Shown in pieces: positions 1-10,900 of a DNA stretch of 64,000 nt. The position numbers and the translations under genes were made by a program. Origin of the DNA: Prevotella lacticifex (GTDB lineage Bacteria; Bacteroidota; Bacteroidia; Bacteroidales; Bacteroidaceae); contig NZ_BPTV01000001.1 in the NCBI RefSeq assembly GCF_019973375.1, forward strand, positions 2,125,104-2,189,103, given 5' to 3'. Each line of letters begins with the position of its first letter. Positions within the stretch are counted from its first letter, which is position 1. The notes below the pieces were generated by a model. It searched no databases. It worked only from the letters and a program-made list of their open reading frames with translations, and was not told the DNA's origin.

Positions 1-1928
1 GGACCGTTGTAGAACACCATCAGCTCGGAATAGGCCGCAAGCAGCTTATGTATCTCACGGTAGTTCGGGAGAATGCGCTGTGGCTGATGGCGCCGGGCAG
101 GAATCGTGAAGTGCATCGGCAGGATGGGGAACGGATTGACGAGGAGCTCAAACTTCTCGTCGACATTCTTCGACATCTGCACGCTTGGGCGGTTTTTCTC
201 GCACAGGAAACAGGGGCGGCGGGCTATCGCCGCTTTGTCTATCTTCGCTCCGGTACTGACGATGCGTGCGGGATTGAACTGCACCTTTGCCGTGAAATCG
301 CCTATCGGCAGCTCGCGCACCTTCACGTCCTGAAGGTCGTGGAAGCGCTGACGGGCATCGTCCCACCGCTCCAGCTGGCGGTTGAAGAACCGTTGCAGAC
401 TGCCGTCGTCGGCCCTGTCGTCGTGATGGAGGTTCATCTGCTGGCGAGCCATAATTTCCATTGTCCGCAGCCGGTCCTTATAGAGGTTGTTGGCGTTCAC
501 CTTTTCTATGCTCAGCGCATGGTCGGAGTTCCCGCCCCAGCGCCTACAGAGGTATAGTTCAGTGAAGATGCGGCCTATGCGGTAGCGCCGGCTGAAAGCC
601 AGCCCCATGGCATAGTCCTCGCCATAGCTCGTATTTGGGAACTTTATCTGTCGGACCAGAGGGGTGAAGAAAGCGCGCGGAGCCCCGAAGCCGTTGATTC
701 TCAGAGCGTTGTTGGCACCATTCTCGGCCGTCCACTCAGCGTGATTGATGAGTCCCGGCGGGAGGGTGTTGAGGTCGAAGTCGCACATGCGGTATGACCC
801 CACAATCATAGCAGCTTTCTGCCGGTAGAAGGCATCGACGATAGTCTGTAGCGTCGACGATGACGAGTAGAGGTCGTCGCTGTCGAGCTGTACGGCGAAA
901 CGGCCGCAGCGGTCGTCGCTGACGGCGAGATTCCAGCATCCGCCAATGCCCAAGTCGTGGCGTTGCGGAATGATGTGGATGAGTCCGGCATCGTTGTGCG
1001 AGGGCTGGTGCGCCGCTGCCACCTCGTCGATGATACGTCCCGTGGCGTCGGTGCTGTGGTTGTCGACGACGATGACGTTAAACTTGAATGTCGTCCGCTG
1101 TCCGAGCGCGGAGACAATGGCATCACGGATGGTTTTCTCACGGTTGTAAACGGGAATTATCACCGATGCCTCTATATCGAAATGCTGTTCGCCGAAGTCG
1201 GGGTCACGGTACTTCGTCGTATCTACAATAGCCCCGATGGCATCGAGATGTCGTGTGGCCACCTTCTCCATCTCCACCTGCACGTCGCGGTTGCAGGGGT
1301 TGACATAGTCGAACTGCTTCTCTCCGCTGCGGCGGGTGTCGAATTCCTGCTCTGTGTAGAGATATTCGTTTAGGTGCACCAACGCTCCTCTCCGGCTGAG
1401 CCAAAGCCGCAGTTCATAGTTTCCGGCGAAGGTCCAGTCGGTATCGTCGTGGCTGCGTGCATAGTCGCGCAGTGCATTGCCGTCGATGAGGACGAGCGAT
1501 CCGAAGTCGAAATCGTCGCGGATGCTTCCCTGCTGGTAGTCGATAACGGGATGAGCCACGCGCTCTCCGTTCTCCATCGAGTAGTGGTCGCTGTAGACGA
1601 GCATAGCCTTGGTCTCACGGGCCACCTGCTGCAGGCGCTCTAAAGCATAATAGCCCAGCGTCAGCGGTGTGGTCTTGGCATACAGCAGGGCGTAGTCGGC
1701 ATCGGTATTCTCGGCGATGCTGAGCATGGCACGGCTCGACGAGATGCTGTCGACAATTATAAACGAGGTGTCTTTAAGCGGTTTGTTGCTGCCGGCAAAG
1801 CCGGTTGTGACCAATAAATTGATATGTTGGACTGCACTGCTCTGCCGCATCTGGTCGACGAGCGGCTCGACAACGGCAAGGTCGTCACAGGGCAGAAAGC
1901 AGTCTATATTCTCTCTTTGTCCCATCAT
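1..1928 (-). CDS. Glycosyltransferase family 2 fused to DUF4922 (partial, C-terminus off the left edge)
   Basis: The minus frame is open from an ATG at 1928 (a second ATG follows directly at 1925) to the window edge, about 642 residues. A preceding segment of about 220 residues is followed by a GT-A domain starting near ASVIIPVYNREKT, with a VVDNHSTD stretch and the acidic metal-site motif LDSDDLY. After the GT2 domain comes a region with RPCFLCEKNRP and VNPFPILPMHFTIP, which I recognise as the DUF4922 family, a HIT/GalT-like fold seen in Bacteroidota; the CxxC could bind zinc. The GT2 part should transfer a sugar from a nucleotide donor. The DUF4922 part may act on a nucleotide-linked sugar (inference). 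It has its own promoter at 1946-1976 and lies divergent to the nuclease gene. The domain calls are firm; the substrate is unknown. Confidence 0.8.
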   Translation of the reverse strand, partial: MMGQRENIDCFLPCDDLAVVEPLVDQMRQSSAVQHINLLVTTGFAGSNKPLKDTSFIIVDSISSSRAMLSIAENTDADYALLYAKTTPLTLGYYALERLQQVARETKAMLVYSDHYSMENGERVAHPVIDYQQGSIRDDFDFGSLVLIDGNALRDYARSHDDTDWTFAGNYELRLWLSRRGALVHLNEYLYTEQEFDTRRSGEKQFDYVNPCNRDVQVEMEKVATRHLDAIGAIVDTTKYRDPDFGEQHFDIEASVIIPVYNREKTIRDAIVSALGQRTTFKFNVIVVDNHSTDATGRIIDEVAAAHQPSHNDAGLIHIIPQRHDLGIGGCWNLAVSDDRCGRFAVQLDSDDLYSSSSTLQTIVDAFYRQKAAMIVGSYRMCDFDLNTLPPGLINHAEWTAENGANNALRINGFGAPRAFFTPLVRQIKFPNTSYGEDYAMGLAFSRRYRIGRIFTELYLCRRWGGNSDHALSIEKVNANNLYKDRLRTMEIMARQQMNLHHDDRADDGSLQRFFNRQLERWDDARQRFHDLQDVKVRELPIGDFTAKVQFNPARIVSTGAKIDKAAIARRPCFLCEKNRPSVQMSKNVDEKFELLVNPFPILPMHFTIPARRHQPQRILPNYREIHKLLAAYSELMVFYNG

Positions 1929-1945
1929 GAGTTATTATTTATGTG

Positions 1946-1976
1946 CAAATTTAGTCGTATTTTATTTTTTATGCAA
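1946..1976 (-). promoter_or_regulatory. Bacteroidota-type promoter for the GT2-DUF4922 gene
   Basis: Read on the minus strand: TTG at 1976-1974, a 20-bp spacer, then TAAATTTG at 1953-1946, matching TTG-N19-21-TAnnTTTG. The ATG lies about 18 bp downstream. Confidence 0.65.
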
Positions 1977-2090
1977 GAAATTTATCCATAAAAAGCAATC
2001 GTTTTGCCCAAACGACTCATTTATTTGCGTCTTGCAGCCACATCAGCAGTGCCACCACCGAGTTCAGAAACGAAATATCGGCTTATCCCT

Positions 2091-2119
2091 TTGGAAAATA
2101 AAAAAAAACTTTATCTTTG
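2091..2119 (+). promoter_or_regulatory. Bacteroidota-type promoter for the Rpn-family nuclease
   Basis: TTG at 2091-2093, an 18-bp spacer and TATCTTTG at 2112-2119. The box ends 22 bp before the chosen ATG at 2142 and favours that start over ones further upstream. Confidence 0.65.
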
Positions 2120-2141
2120 TGGACAAAAGGAAGACAGGCTT

Positions 2142-3083
2142 ATGATAGTTCACATTGCAAATCCTATTTACGACTCCGTCTTCAAGTATCTGATGGAAGA
2201 CGAGAGAATAGCCAAGACTATTTTGTCGGCACTGCTGAAGAAAGATGTCGTCAGCATTGCCGCGCGTCCGCACGAGTACGCCAACGAAAACCGCGATAAG
2301 ATATCCATGTTCAGTATCGACTTTGCCGCTACCGTCCGCGAGGCCGACGGCAAGGAGCATTTTATACTCGTAGAATTGCAGAAGACATGGCTTGAGACCG
2401 AGACCCTGAGATTCCGCCAGTACTTAGGCGCGCAGTACAGCGACAAGCGCAATATCGACAGGAACAGCCACGAGGGCTATGCCATACCGATGGTAACCAT
2501 CTATCTTCTCGGACACCGGGTTGGCGACATTGAGGAGCCCGTTGTTTATGTCAACCACGACTCCTACGACTACGACGGCAATATGATTACGAAGGGCATA
2601 CCCGACCCGTTCATCGAGAGCCTTGTACACAACAGCATCATAGTCCAGATTCCCCCGCTCCATGGACAGATAAACAACAGGCTGGAGAGGGTCCTCAGCG
2701 TTTTCGATCAGACCAAGGCCAATGCCGACGACCCGCATATTCTCAGCCTCGACGAGAACACCTATGCCGGTGACGACAATATGGAATACATCGTCCACCG
2801 CCTCACTGAGGCCGCCGCCGACAGCGATATGCGCCAAAATATGAATGTTGAGGACGAGTATTATTCGGCCATCGAGAATCGGGATACGGCGATAATGAAC
2901 CGCGACAAGAAAATTAAAGAGCAAGAAAAAGAAATATTAGAAAAAGATAAAAAGCTCTCGGAGAAGGACTCTCAAATCCGCTCTTTGGCCTTGGCGCTGA
3001 AAGACAAGGGCATGTCTCTGCAACAGATTGCCTCACTTACCGGCATCGACAGCGAAAGGCTGAAGGCTATTCTCGGCTCATAA
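2142..3083 (+). CDS. Rpn-family recombination-promoting nuclease / PD-(D/E)XK transposase-like protein
   Basis: 313 residues. The N-terminus (IANPIYDSVFKYLMEDER, then SIDFAATVREADGKEHFILVELQKTW) carries the D and ExQ pattern of the PD-(D/E)XK core in the Rpn/YhgA-like family (PF12784 type). These proteins are DNA endonucleases linked to RecA-independent recombination. The C-terminus, about residues 245-280, is a Lys/Glu/Asp-rich coiled coil, followed by a short HTH-like tail (MSLQQIASLTGIDSERLKAIL). The start at 2142 is chosen because the conserved domain begins there and a promoter lies just upstream; the frame is open further upstream to 2004. The gene stands alone. Such genes are common in many copies in Bacteroidota and are mobile-like, but no terminal repeats are visible. 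The following 212 bp to the IS hold no convincing gene. Confidence 0.85.
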   Translation: MIVHIANPIYDSVFKYLMEDERIAKTILSALLKKDVVSIAARPHEYANENRDKISMFSIDFAATVREADGKEHFILVELQKTWLETETLRFRQYLGAQYSDKRNIDRNSHEGYAIPMVTIYLLGHRVGDIEEPVVYVNHDSYDYDGNMITKGIPDPFIESLVHNSIIVQIPPLHGQINNRLERVLSVFDQTKANADDPHILSLDENTYAGDDNMEYIVHRLTEAAADSDMRQNMNVEDEYYSAIENRDTAIMNRDKKIKEQEKEILEKDKKLSEKDSQIRSLALALKDKGMSLQQIASLTGIDSERLKAILGS

Positions 3084-3295
3084 GCATTTCTGTGGGCTAT
3101 CGAAAGCATTCTGATTCTCCTCCGTTTGGTTCCCGCTCATCACCACAAGACAATTCTTCGTGGGCACAGCACTGGAATCACGGCAACGGCGGAGAGGATT
3201 ATTATGGCCGCAGGTGTACATCTGATGCGGGGCATTTACGAACCGGACAGGAAAAGGTCAAAACTCAGAAGAAACTTTACAGCATTCCCATACAT

Positions 3296-4956
3296 TAAAG
3301 AAACCTCCATTTGAGACACTATACACCAAGCATAGCCACTAACTCTTCTATATATTTAAGCATGGTTGCCGTACCCCATTTTCCGCCATCTTTGGTTCTC
3401 ACCTTCTTGTATTTTGAAAGGTATCTGAATATAGCCTTGTAAGAATATTTCTTGTTTAGTCCCAGCTTGACAAACTCATTCTTAACCCTTGTCGTTATGA
3501 CGACGGAAAGGAAATTTATCAGTTCAGTGGCATATACGCTGTAGTCGGAATGCACGTTTACCGTGTCACGGTCAACGATATTCTTGTATAGCCAGAACAG
3601 AGTCTCCACAGACCATCGCTGGGAATAGGCCAAATAGACGGTCAATGGGTCAAGGTCAGCTTTTGACTTGAAGACAATCAGGCCGAAAAGGCCTTTCTTC
3701 TCGGCATAGCTTTCTGCCTTGAAATTATCTTTCTTGTTGGCATTCTGCACATATCCGATCTCCTGTTCGGAAGCAGCTTTCGGGTCGCGGAAAGAGTAGA
3801 GGTACTTGCCATTTGACATTTTTTGCTTCTTGTAGAGAATCGTGCCGTCCTTATAGTCTTTCAATGGCATTGTCGGCTCATCCATCTTGTAATTCTTTAT
3901 GAACGCCGAGTTCTGCTTCAATGGTATCAGGTATGCCAGTCCTTCCATCTTATCGACTTTCTCAAACAACTTGTTGTTGTAGAAGCCCTTGTCGAAGACC
4001 ATCAGACCGTTCTTAATCTCATACTCCGCTACAAAGTCGTCTATCGCCGTCTGATCCAGCATGTTGCCTGCGTAAGGTTTTGCCGCGATGGGCTCACGCG
4101 TCAATGGGTTGAAGGCATACAGCAGGCTGATGTCCTTGGAGCCCTTCTTAGCCCCCTTGCGCGAGAACTCCGAGAGGCTCCCCGTCTTGGCATTGTAGTC
4201 CTTGAGCATGCCGTCAATGACCATGTTACCGCCGGTAAATGTATTCACTCTATTGCGCATGAACTCACAGATAAGGGAGTATGCCTTGCCTATCTCCATA
4301 AGGAATCCGGACACTGCCGTCTCAGACAAATGCACTCCCGGATACATCTCTGATGCAAATGAGCAGAGGTACTGTACCTGCAAGTCACGGTTCATGATGT
4401 CTCCATATGAAGCACGGAGCAAGGCTATGATATAGAGGCACTTCGCATCGTCGAGATTCCAAACCTTGGCGAGTTCTTGAAGAAGTCCACTGCCGTACTT
4501 GTCACAGAGAGCCACCTCTCCATAATCTTTTATATCCACTCGATTTTTCTTGCGCATATACGAGCCCTCGACAAACTTTCCGTTTACAATTTCTCCTACC
4601 GTTCCTATGTCTACGGGGACAGGCTTCCCGTTAATTCTTTTGCTCGTCCTTTTTATGACGACAAAACGACTGCCTCTCTGTCGGACTATCGTACTTTTGG
4701 GGCGGGCGACTGACAATATCTCTTCTGGAATAGCCATAAATATGTATAGTATCTATATAATTAAAAGAACTATACAAAGGTACAAATAAATGGCCATATC
4801 TGCAAGAAATTACCAATAATATTGGCAAAAATAATTATGCAGAGACTAAAACAAGGGGAAGTTTAAACGGGCTTTCTACGAAAGAAAGCCCTTGCTAAGC
4901 CAGAAACGGCAAAGCAAGGGCCAAATTGTATAGTGTCTCAAATGGAGGTTTCTTTA
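3296..4956 (-). mobile_element. IS4-type insertion sequence, copy A (1661 bp)
   Basis: Perfect inverted termini (TAAAGAAACCTCCATTTGAG... through ...ACTATACA, at least 30 bp) lie at 3296-3325 and 4927-4956. The flanks are a 6-bp direct repeat ATACAT at 3290-3295 and 4957-4962, a target duplication. The element has one transposase gene. Its promoter on the minus strand has TTG at 4805-4803 and TACCTTTG at 4782-4775. Between that promoter and the right end are two strong hairpins (4869-4891 and about 4889-4919) that could stop outside transcription from entering. The insertion point is the conserved left edge of the 22-bp repeat array. The outside frame of the giant phage gene runs into the right end and stops at 4895. 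Confidence 0.95.
3319..4737 (-). CDS. IS4-superfamily DDE transposase (copy A)
   Basis: 472 residues. DDE-type catalytic features are visible: NMVIDGMLKDYN (first D), GLMVFDKGFYNNKLF (second D) and YSQRWSVETLFWLYK, which fits the Y-(2)-R-(3)-E-(6)-K signature of IS4-type transposases. Length and motifs suit a complete, possibly active enzyme. It fills the IS and starts 219 bp inside the right end. It differs from copy B (18000-19418) at scattered residues, for example NMVIDG here and DMVIDG there, so the two copies did not come from each other very recently. Confidence 0.9.
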   Translation of the reverse strand: MAIPEEILSVARPKSTIVRQRGSRFVVIKRTSKRINGKPVPVDIGTVGEIVNGKFVEGSYMRKKNRVDIKDYGEVALCDKYGSGLLQELAKVWNLDDAKCLYIIALLRASYGDIMNRDLQVQYLCSFASEMYPGVHLSETAVSGFLMEIGKAYSLICEFMRNRVNTFTGGNMVIDGMLKDYNAKTGSLSEFSRKGAKKGSKDISLLYAFNPLTREPIAAKPYAGNMLDQTAIDDFVAEYEIKNGLMVFDKGFYNNKLFEKVDKMEGLAYLIPLKQNSAFIKNYKMDEPTMPLKDYKDGTILYKKQKMSNGKYLYSFRDPKAASEQEIGYVQNANKKDNFKAESYAEKKGLFGLIVFKSKADLDPLTVYLAYSQRWSVETLFWLYKNIVDRDTVNVHSDYSVYATELINFLSVVITTRVKNEFVKLGLNKKYSYKAIFRYLSKYKKVRTKDGGKWGTATMLKYIEELVAMLGV

Positions 4957-7900
4957 ATACATATCGTTTTGCGTTGCCAAACGGCCCGTTTCGCAGTCCC
5001 AAACGGCCCGTTTCGCAGTCTGAGGCATTGCTGTAGTAGTCGTTGAGCTTGTCGGCAAGGGCGACAGCCGCATCATGGACAGCCCTGCGACCTTCATCTG
5101 TGTTCGGATTTTCACCATACACGTAGTACATCCTCTGTAGCTCGCGGAGTTCCGCTTTAGCTGCCTCAACGCCATCAGCGGTGATGAAAGTGTGGGCATC
5201 CTGGAATGGTCGCATCTTGTTAAGGAGGTCCACCCATCGTGTCACTTCTTGTTCTGCTGCTTCCTGAGCTATTGGACGCTCGATGATATTGATAAGTTTC
5301 CAACGGAGGTCCTTGGGGTCCATACCCATCTCTTTGGCGGTCTCGTCAATCTGCTTGCAAAGGTCGTGGATGAAGATAGCATCCTCAGCGCTGGCGCTCT
5401 CCAAGTTCTTTCTGCGCTCTATAACGGCAAGTTTGGCGTGATACTGTGCTCCTTCGGCACTGGTGTCCACACCGACGGCCTCACCTATCTCACGGTCTAT
5501 GTCTTTCTCAACGGCCGTGTCGACTTCCATTTTGTCGTAGTGCTCGTCTTCATCGATAGCTTCGTCACTGCCGGTGTCTCCGGAGTACAGTTTTTCGTCG
5601 ACTCTCTCCATCTCGTGAATGTCGTAGCGCATCTTCCATGCCTCATAAGCGGCATGGTACTCGTCCTGTGCCTTCTTCATGAACATAAAGACGTCGGGGA
5701 TGCCTTTCCATTTGTCTAACTCATACTCGTAGTCGGCAACTCTGATAGCATAGTCCTGAGGGCTCTCGCCGTCACGGCGCTTTGGAAATGCACCGGGCTC
5801 TTTGTCACCGGGGGCAATGCCATTCTCTTTGCGCCATGCGTCGACAGCGGCATTATATTCTTCTTGCGCCTTCTTGTCGTAGTCGTCCTTCTCCGGAGCC
5901 GGATCATTGGCCTCACGGGCTCTCTCTTCGGCCTGACGCCACTGCTCCCAGTTCTGCAAGCGCTGTATGTACTGCGACATGGTTTCGTCCTTGCGCTTCC
6001 GTGGCTTGCCGCTACGGTACATAATCCTGCCTGGATCTGCCGCAGCGGCACGTGCCTCTTCACTCATCGCGTTCCATCGCTTCAAGGCCTCACCGGTCTT
6101 TAGCACATAGTATCTCAGGTCGTGGTCATTGAGCAGTCCCCTAACGCGGATGCCTAAGCGTTTAAGCGCTTGGATGATATAGTGTTTCACCTTGCGCCAA
6201 AGACTGAACTCGTCGGCAGTGGCAGGACCATCAGCAGCGATATCGGAGAATACTTCCTGAGCTGCTTTGGCAAATCTCTTCGGGTCTGTCCACTCGTAGC
6301 CCTCTTCCTCAGCACGTTCTACAATCCTACGCCTCAGCTCCTTGCTGGCACTATCGTAGATAAACTGCCCGAACTTATCAACTGCCTCATTACTGCCAAA
6401 AAGGGCTTTCAGTCCGAAGTGTCCCAACACTTCATGACAAACGGTTGCCTCTACGTCCTCTATGCCGTCGGCCTCATCCATATTCACATGTACACTGTTG
6501 TCCTCGCTATTGAAACTGCCCTTGATGCCGTCCTTGCCGTTATGTTCTACGTTGACCGGCACATCGCCAAGGACCTCTCCTAACTCTTCAGCAGCATCCT
6601 GCATATCCTCCAGCTCGCTCTCGCTGTACTCGTGCGTAGCATTCCCTTTTCGATATCGTTCTCCAGAACTACCTAAAACATTTTCGCCTTTATTGACATC
6701 ACTCTCAGAATTATTGCTTAACTTTGCAATAGATAACTCCTGTATGGTGGGATATTCGTGGAAATTGTGTCCACGCAGAAGTGCCTGCTGTTCGGGAGTT
6801 ATATTTTTGTCTACAGCTACAGGGATTTCATCATCAGCTATTCTTTCTGTTCCTTTTGCAAAAACCGTCTTGATACTGTTTACTTCAAGTATAGGCTTAT
6901 CCTTTCCTTGATTCACTCGTTTCACGTCTATACCTACAGCAACATAATGTCCATTATGTAACATATTAACGTATAGGCGAAAGCGGTCTGAAGCTCCTTT
7001 ATACTTGGTGACAAGGAATGGATGCTGAATAGCACCAGGAATCTCATGCCATTCTTCTCGCGTTAAGTCATGATCAGCATCTTTGCCTTGATGCGTCTTG
7101 ATGTTCTTGAATGAGAGCGAGAAGTTATCACCCGAAATGCCTACCTTCTTCATCCAATCAGGAGTCTGCCCTATATCATAACGGTCGCGTAGGTGGCTTG
7201 ACCTGTCAAAGTCAGGATCGGTATACATGGCATCGACAACATTATGGAAATCCGTTTCTGCGCTTCGTTCCGTAGGCTGCTGTATTGCAGCAGCGTCCAC
7301 ACTCAGACCGCGCTCGATGGCTTCACGTATCTGCTCAGTTTTCTTCACTCCCTTTTCCGGAGCGCCTATCTTGATACCGCGTTTCTCTAACTCTACTCTC
7401 ACCTGTGGGGTAACAACATTCTCAGGAATGGTAACGTCATAGTCGCCGATATAGTCGATGATGCGTTCGGCGGTTTCTGCTGCACTGAGCACCTTTACGG
7501 GCTTGTCATACCGGCTAAGTATCACCTTCCTCGGCGCATGCCCTTGGGCTGTCAGCTGCTTGGTAACGCTTCCGCTGTGCCAGTCGGTTTCGCCTACGGG
7601 GTCTTTGGCATACTTAGCTCTGTAACCGCTTCTCAGCTCACTCACGGGAACTTCCACCTCTACGGTAACAATATTCGGCCTGATCCAAGCGCTCTTGAAC
7701 TGGTCATTCAACGGGCTCCTCGATGTATGCCAATAGGGGTTATAGGCTACACCCTTAATGGGTGTGCCTTTCTTTCCAGTGGAATCTTTGCTGCCTTTGT
7801 CAAGCGTCACATAGCCTATTTCCTCACCAGCCTTATTCTTCTTCACATTCTCGATGATATCGGGGCGCTCATCAGCAATCTCCCATTGTCCCAACTCTCT

Positions 7901-10900
7901 TGGCTCAACGAGCTTGCCTTTAACGGCTGCCATCATAGGAGGATAAAGCTTGCCGTCTATAAGCTGCATGGCTCTGTACACCTTCACCGTCGGCTGGTCA
8001 TCAAGCACCGCTGACTCATCAGGATCAGCAAGACGGTATCGAACGACTGCGTCTTTTTGACTGTCCTCTTCTTTGCTATAATCTCTATCCTCTCTATAGC
8101 CTCTATCAATATTATCCGACTTGAATCCTCTCAGCATGTCATACATCACTCTGCCTGCCACCTCCTCAGCACTTGTGAAGTGAACATGCAGCAAATCGCA
8201 GACATTCTTCCAGAACTTCGACAAGGCCTCTTTCAGCCGCATTAAGCCTTTCTTGGCTGCCGTCTTCAGATCGTCCTTGCCGTCCATGGACTCTTCCATG
8301 AACTCTTCCATGGCCTTGCGCGCCTGCTCGGCTCCGCGCTTGCCGGAGAACATGGCAAGGGCCTCATCAGCTATCTCATCTTCTGCCTTCAAGTCAGGAT
8401 AGAGCTTCTTCACGTAGTCCCACGCCCAGGTGTCTTTCATCAACTTAATTACGTTTTCCCACTCCTTCGGGTTCACTTTCCGCAGCATCGCTGCCCACAG
8501 ATGGGCGTACTCGTGGATAGGCGTGTCACTCGAAGCAATACGCGGATCCTCGTATATCTTCCCGCCTACAGTATATCCATAAGCCTCACCGTTCGGCGTA
8601 CGGAAGAACTTCACCTTGCCCGTAATCTTCAAGTCCTTGTCGTTGAAGATAACGTAGCAGTCACCGTCCTTGCGGCCGTCGTAGTGGACACCCACTACAC
8701 CTGCCGAGGAAAGGACCTCGCTGAATTTTCTATCAGCCTCTCCGCGGCTCATCTCAGGATGCCTGCCCTTCGCCAAGCGTATGAACTCTTCACGCATCGC
8801 CCAGCCCGGCAGCCGCCACGAGTAAAAAGAGTCCTTCACGCCGAAGTATTCGTCCATCGCCTTGTCTATTCTTTCCGAAATATCGCCACGCTTCAGGTCC
8901 TGAAGTGATTGCTTCTCTTCAATGTAATTATTGCCCGTGTCATCGGGTATCTCCACGGTATACAGCCATTTCGACCCGTCAAGATTGGCAAGCTCGTCTT
9001 TCCATTCCTTGATTTCCTTCTCCTTTTCCGCCTTGACCTCACCACGAAGGTAGGAAAGCTGCTCTTCGGCACGGCTGATGTTACTTTCGAGCTCCGAGCG
9101 TTTCAATCCCGTCGCCTTGTCAGACTTGACGGCATATTTTTCCCCCACACTTTCGCTCTTTGTTACATACGTCCCCCAGCCATGAGCCTGAACACCCTCG
9201 CCCATGTGGCTGTTGTCAAACGCATCAAAGTCTGCCCCGCTGCCATGATACACCCGCTGCTCCCTAACAATATCAGCAGCGTTCACCTCCTGACGCTCAG
9301 CAAGCCCTGTCGTGTCATTAAACTCACCACTGTACAATGCCTGCTTGATGCTACGCACAATAGCTGCCAAAGGCTTGCCTTCAGCACGGCGAAGCTTAAG
9401 CGCATTGTAGTAGAATTCTGTAACATGAGTATTGCCATCATTGGTAAGTTTAGCGTTACTGTTGGCAGTAATCACAATACTGATACCATCAGTTTCATTA
9501 TGGTTGTCAAAGGTGGAAACCTTAGCATTGTGATTGGACAGGCGGATAGTCACCACTCTGCCATTCTTTGTTTCAAAGTTTGCATACTCACTATTACTCC
9601 CATGTTTCTGTGCCCCAAGTGCCCTCGAGAGGTCTCCTATGAAGGTATTAGGCTTGTTTCCTTTGTTAAATTCATATTCATTTACAAGATTATCCAAATC
9701 TTTTAATACCTTTGCACCAAGAGTACTTGAAACGACAGTTTGATGATCCGTTCCGTTAAGGCTCGGGGAGGCGGTTTCAAGTGCTCTTTTTTTGCTCTTG
9801 CTCAACAGAGCATCATTCGCCATATCCAGCACACGCTGTCCTTCCTCCACATCTTCAATCACCTCAATGCCCGTCTCTCTGACGGCATCATTCAGTGCGT
9901 CTCTCAGCGCAATCTCACGTTTAGTCAGTCTGCCTACACGTGAGGGTGCACGATGAAAACCCCAGATGTCCTCCGCTTCTTTCTCCTTTTCCTCTCTCAC
10001 TCTCTTCGCCAACTCCGCGTTGGCCCTGTGTGCCTTCACATCGTTGAGCAGCTTGTCTCTCTTCTCTCCCTTGGCAATCTTAGCCAACCGCTCGTTTGTA
10101 TCTGCCTGGGCAAGTTCTTTCCTTTCGAGTGTCAGCAACTCGTCTGGCTCACGCTTCCTTAGCTCGGCAGCTTTCATCGTTGCATACTTCGCTATGTACT
10201 GACGAGTCTCAATCTCATTCATCACGCTGTTTATGTCTGTCAGCGGCTGTGTGGTCCCATTTTTCTCACCTTTCTCTTGCTTGGTATTGTTTTTTTTGCT
10301 ATCTTTGCCATTGAAAGCAGTGTCTTGCGGAGTAGCTGTGTCATTCCGCTTGCCATCCAAGGTTTCAGCAGTGTCCATACTATTGTTGTTGGCACTGCTT
10401 TCTTTTTTCTCAAAAGCTGTCAACAACCACGGAGTATGTTCTTTACCTAACCAATCACGGCTTACGACAGCGAAGTGGGTTCCTGACTCCAACTTAACGC
10501 GGTTATCAGAACTCCGTACCACATGCATTCCGTCTAATATTTCTTGAAGATTGCCAAGTACCTCCGGATGCTTGTGGGCTATCTTCTGTAAACCGGCTTT
10601 TGCGTTACCCCATACAATTGAAATAGCACCTATTTCTTTATGATGCAACGCTCCTAAAGCCTCTCCGTCTTTTTGTGACATAAGAAACTTTATCGCCTCA
10701 TTGGGCTTGTCCTTGAACTGGTCATAGATAGGTCCAAAATTTCCACTGCCAATAGGCTTGATGTCTGGGACGCTCGGCTCTGTACGCTGCTGCTTGGCAG
10801 CGGTCTCCATGCTCTTGTAATCAGCAAACGGCTTGGTCTTGCGCTTACTGCTCTCAACCCATTTCTTAAAGTCCTCACGGCTCACCTCGGTAACGGTTCC

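Noticed and set aside
3126..3314. Small open frame between the nuclease gene and the first IS
   Set aside because: No family recognised, it runs into the IS end, and no promoter or ribosome site is clear; it might be a relic but cannot be supported.
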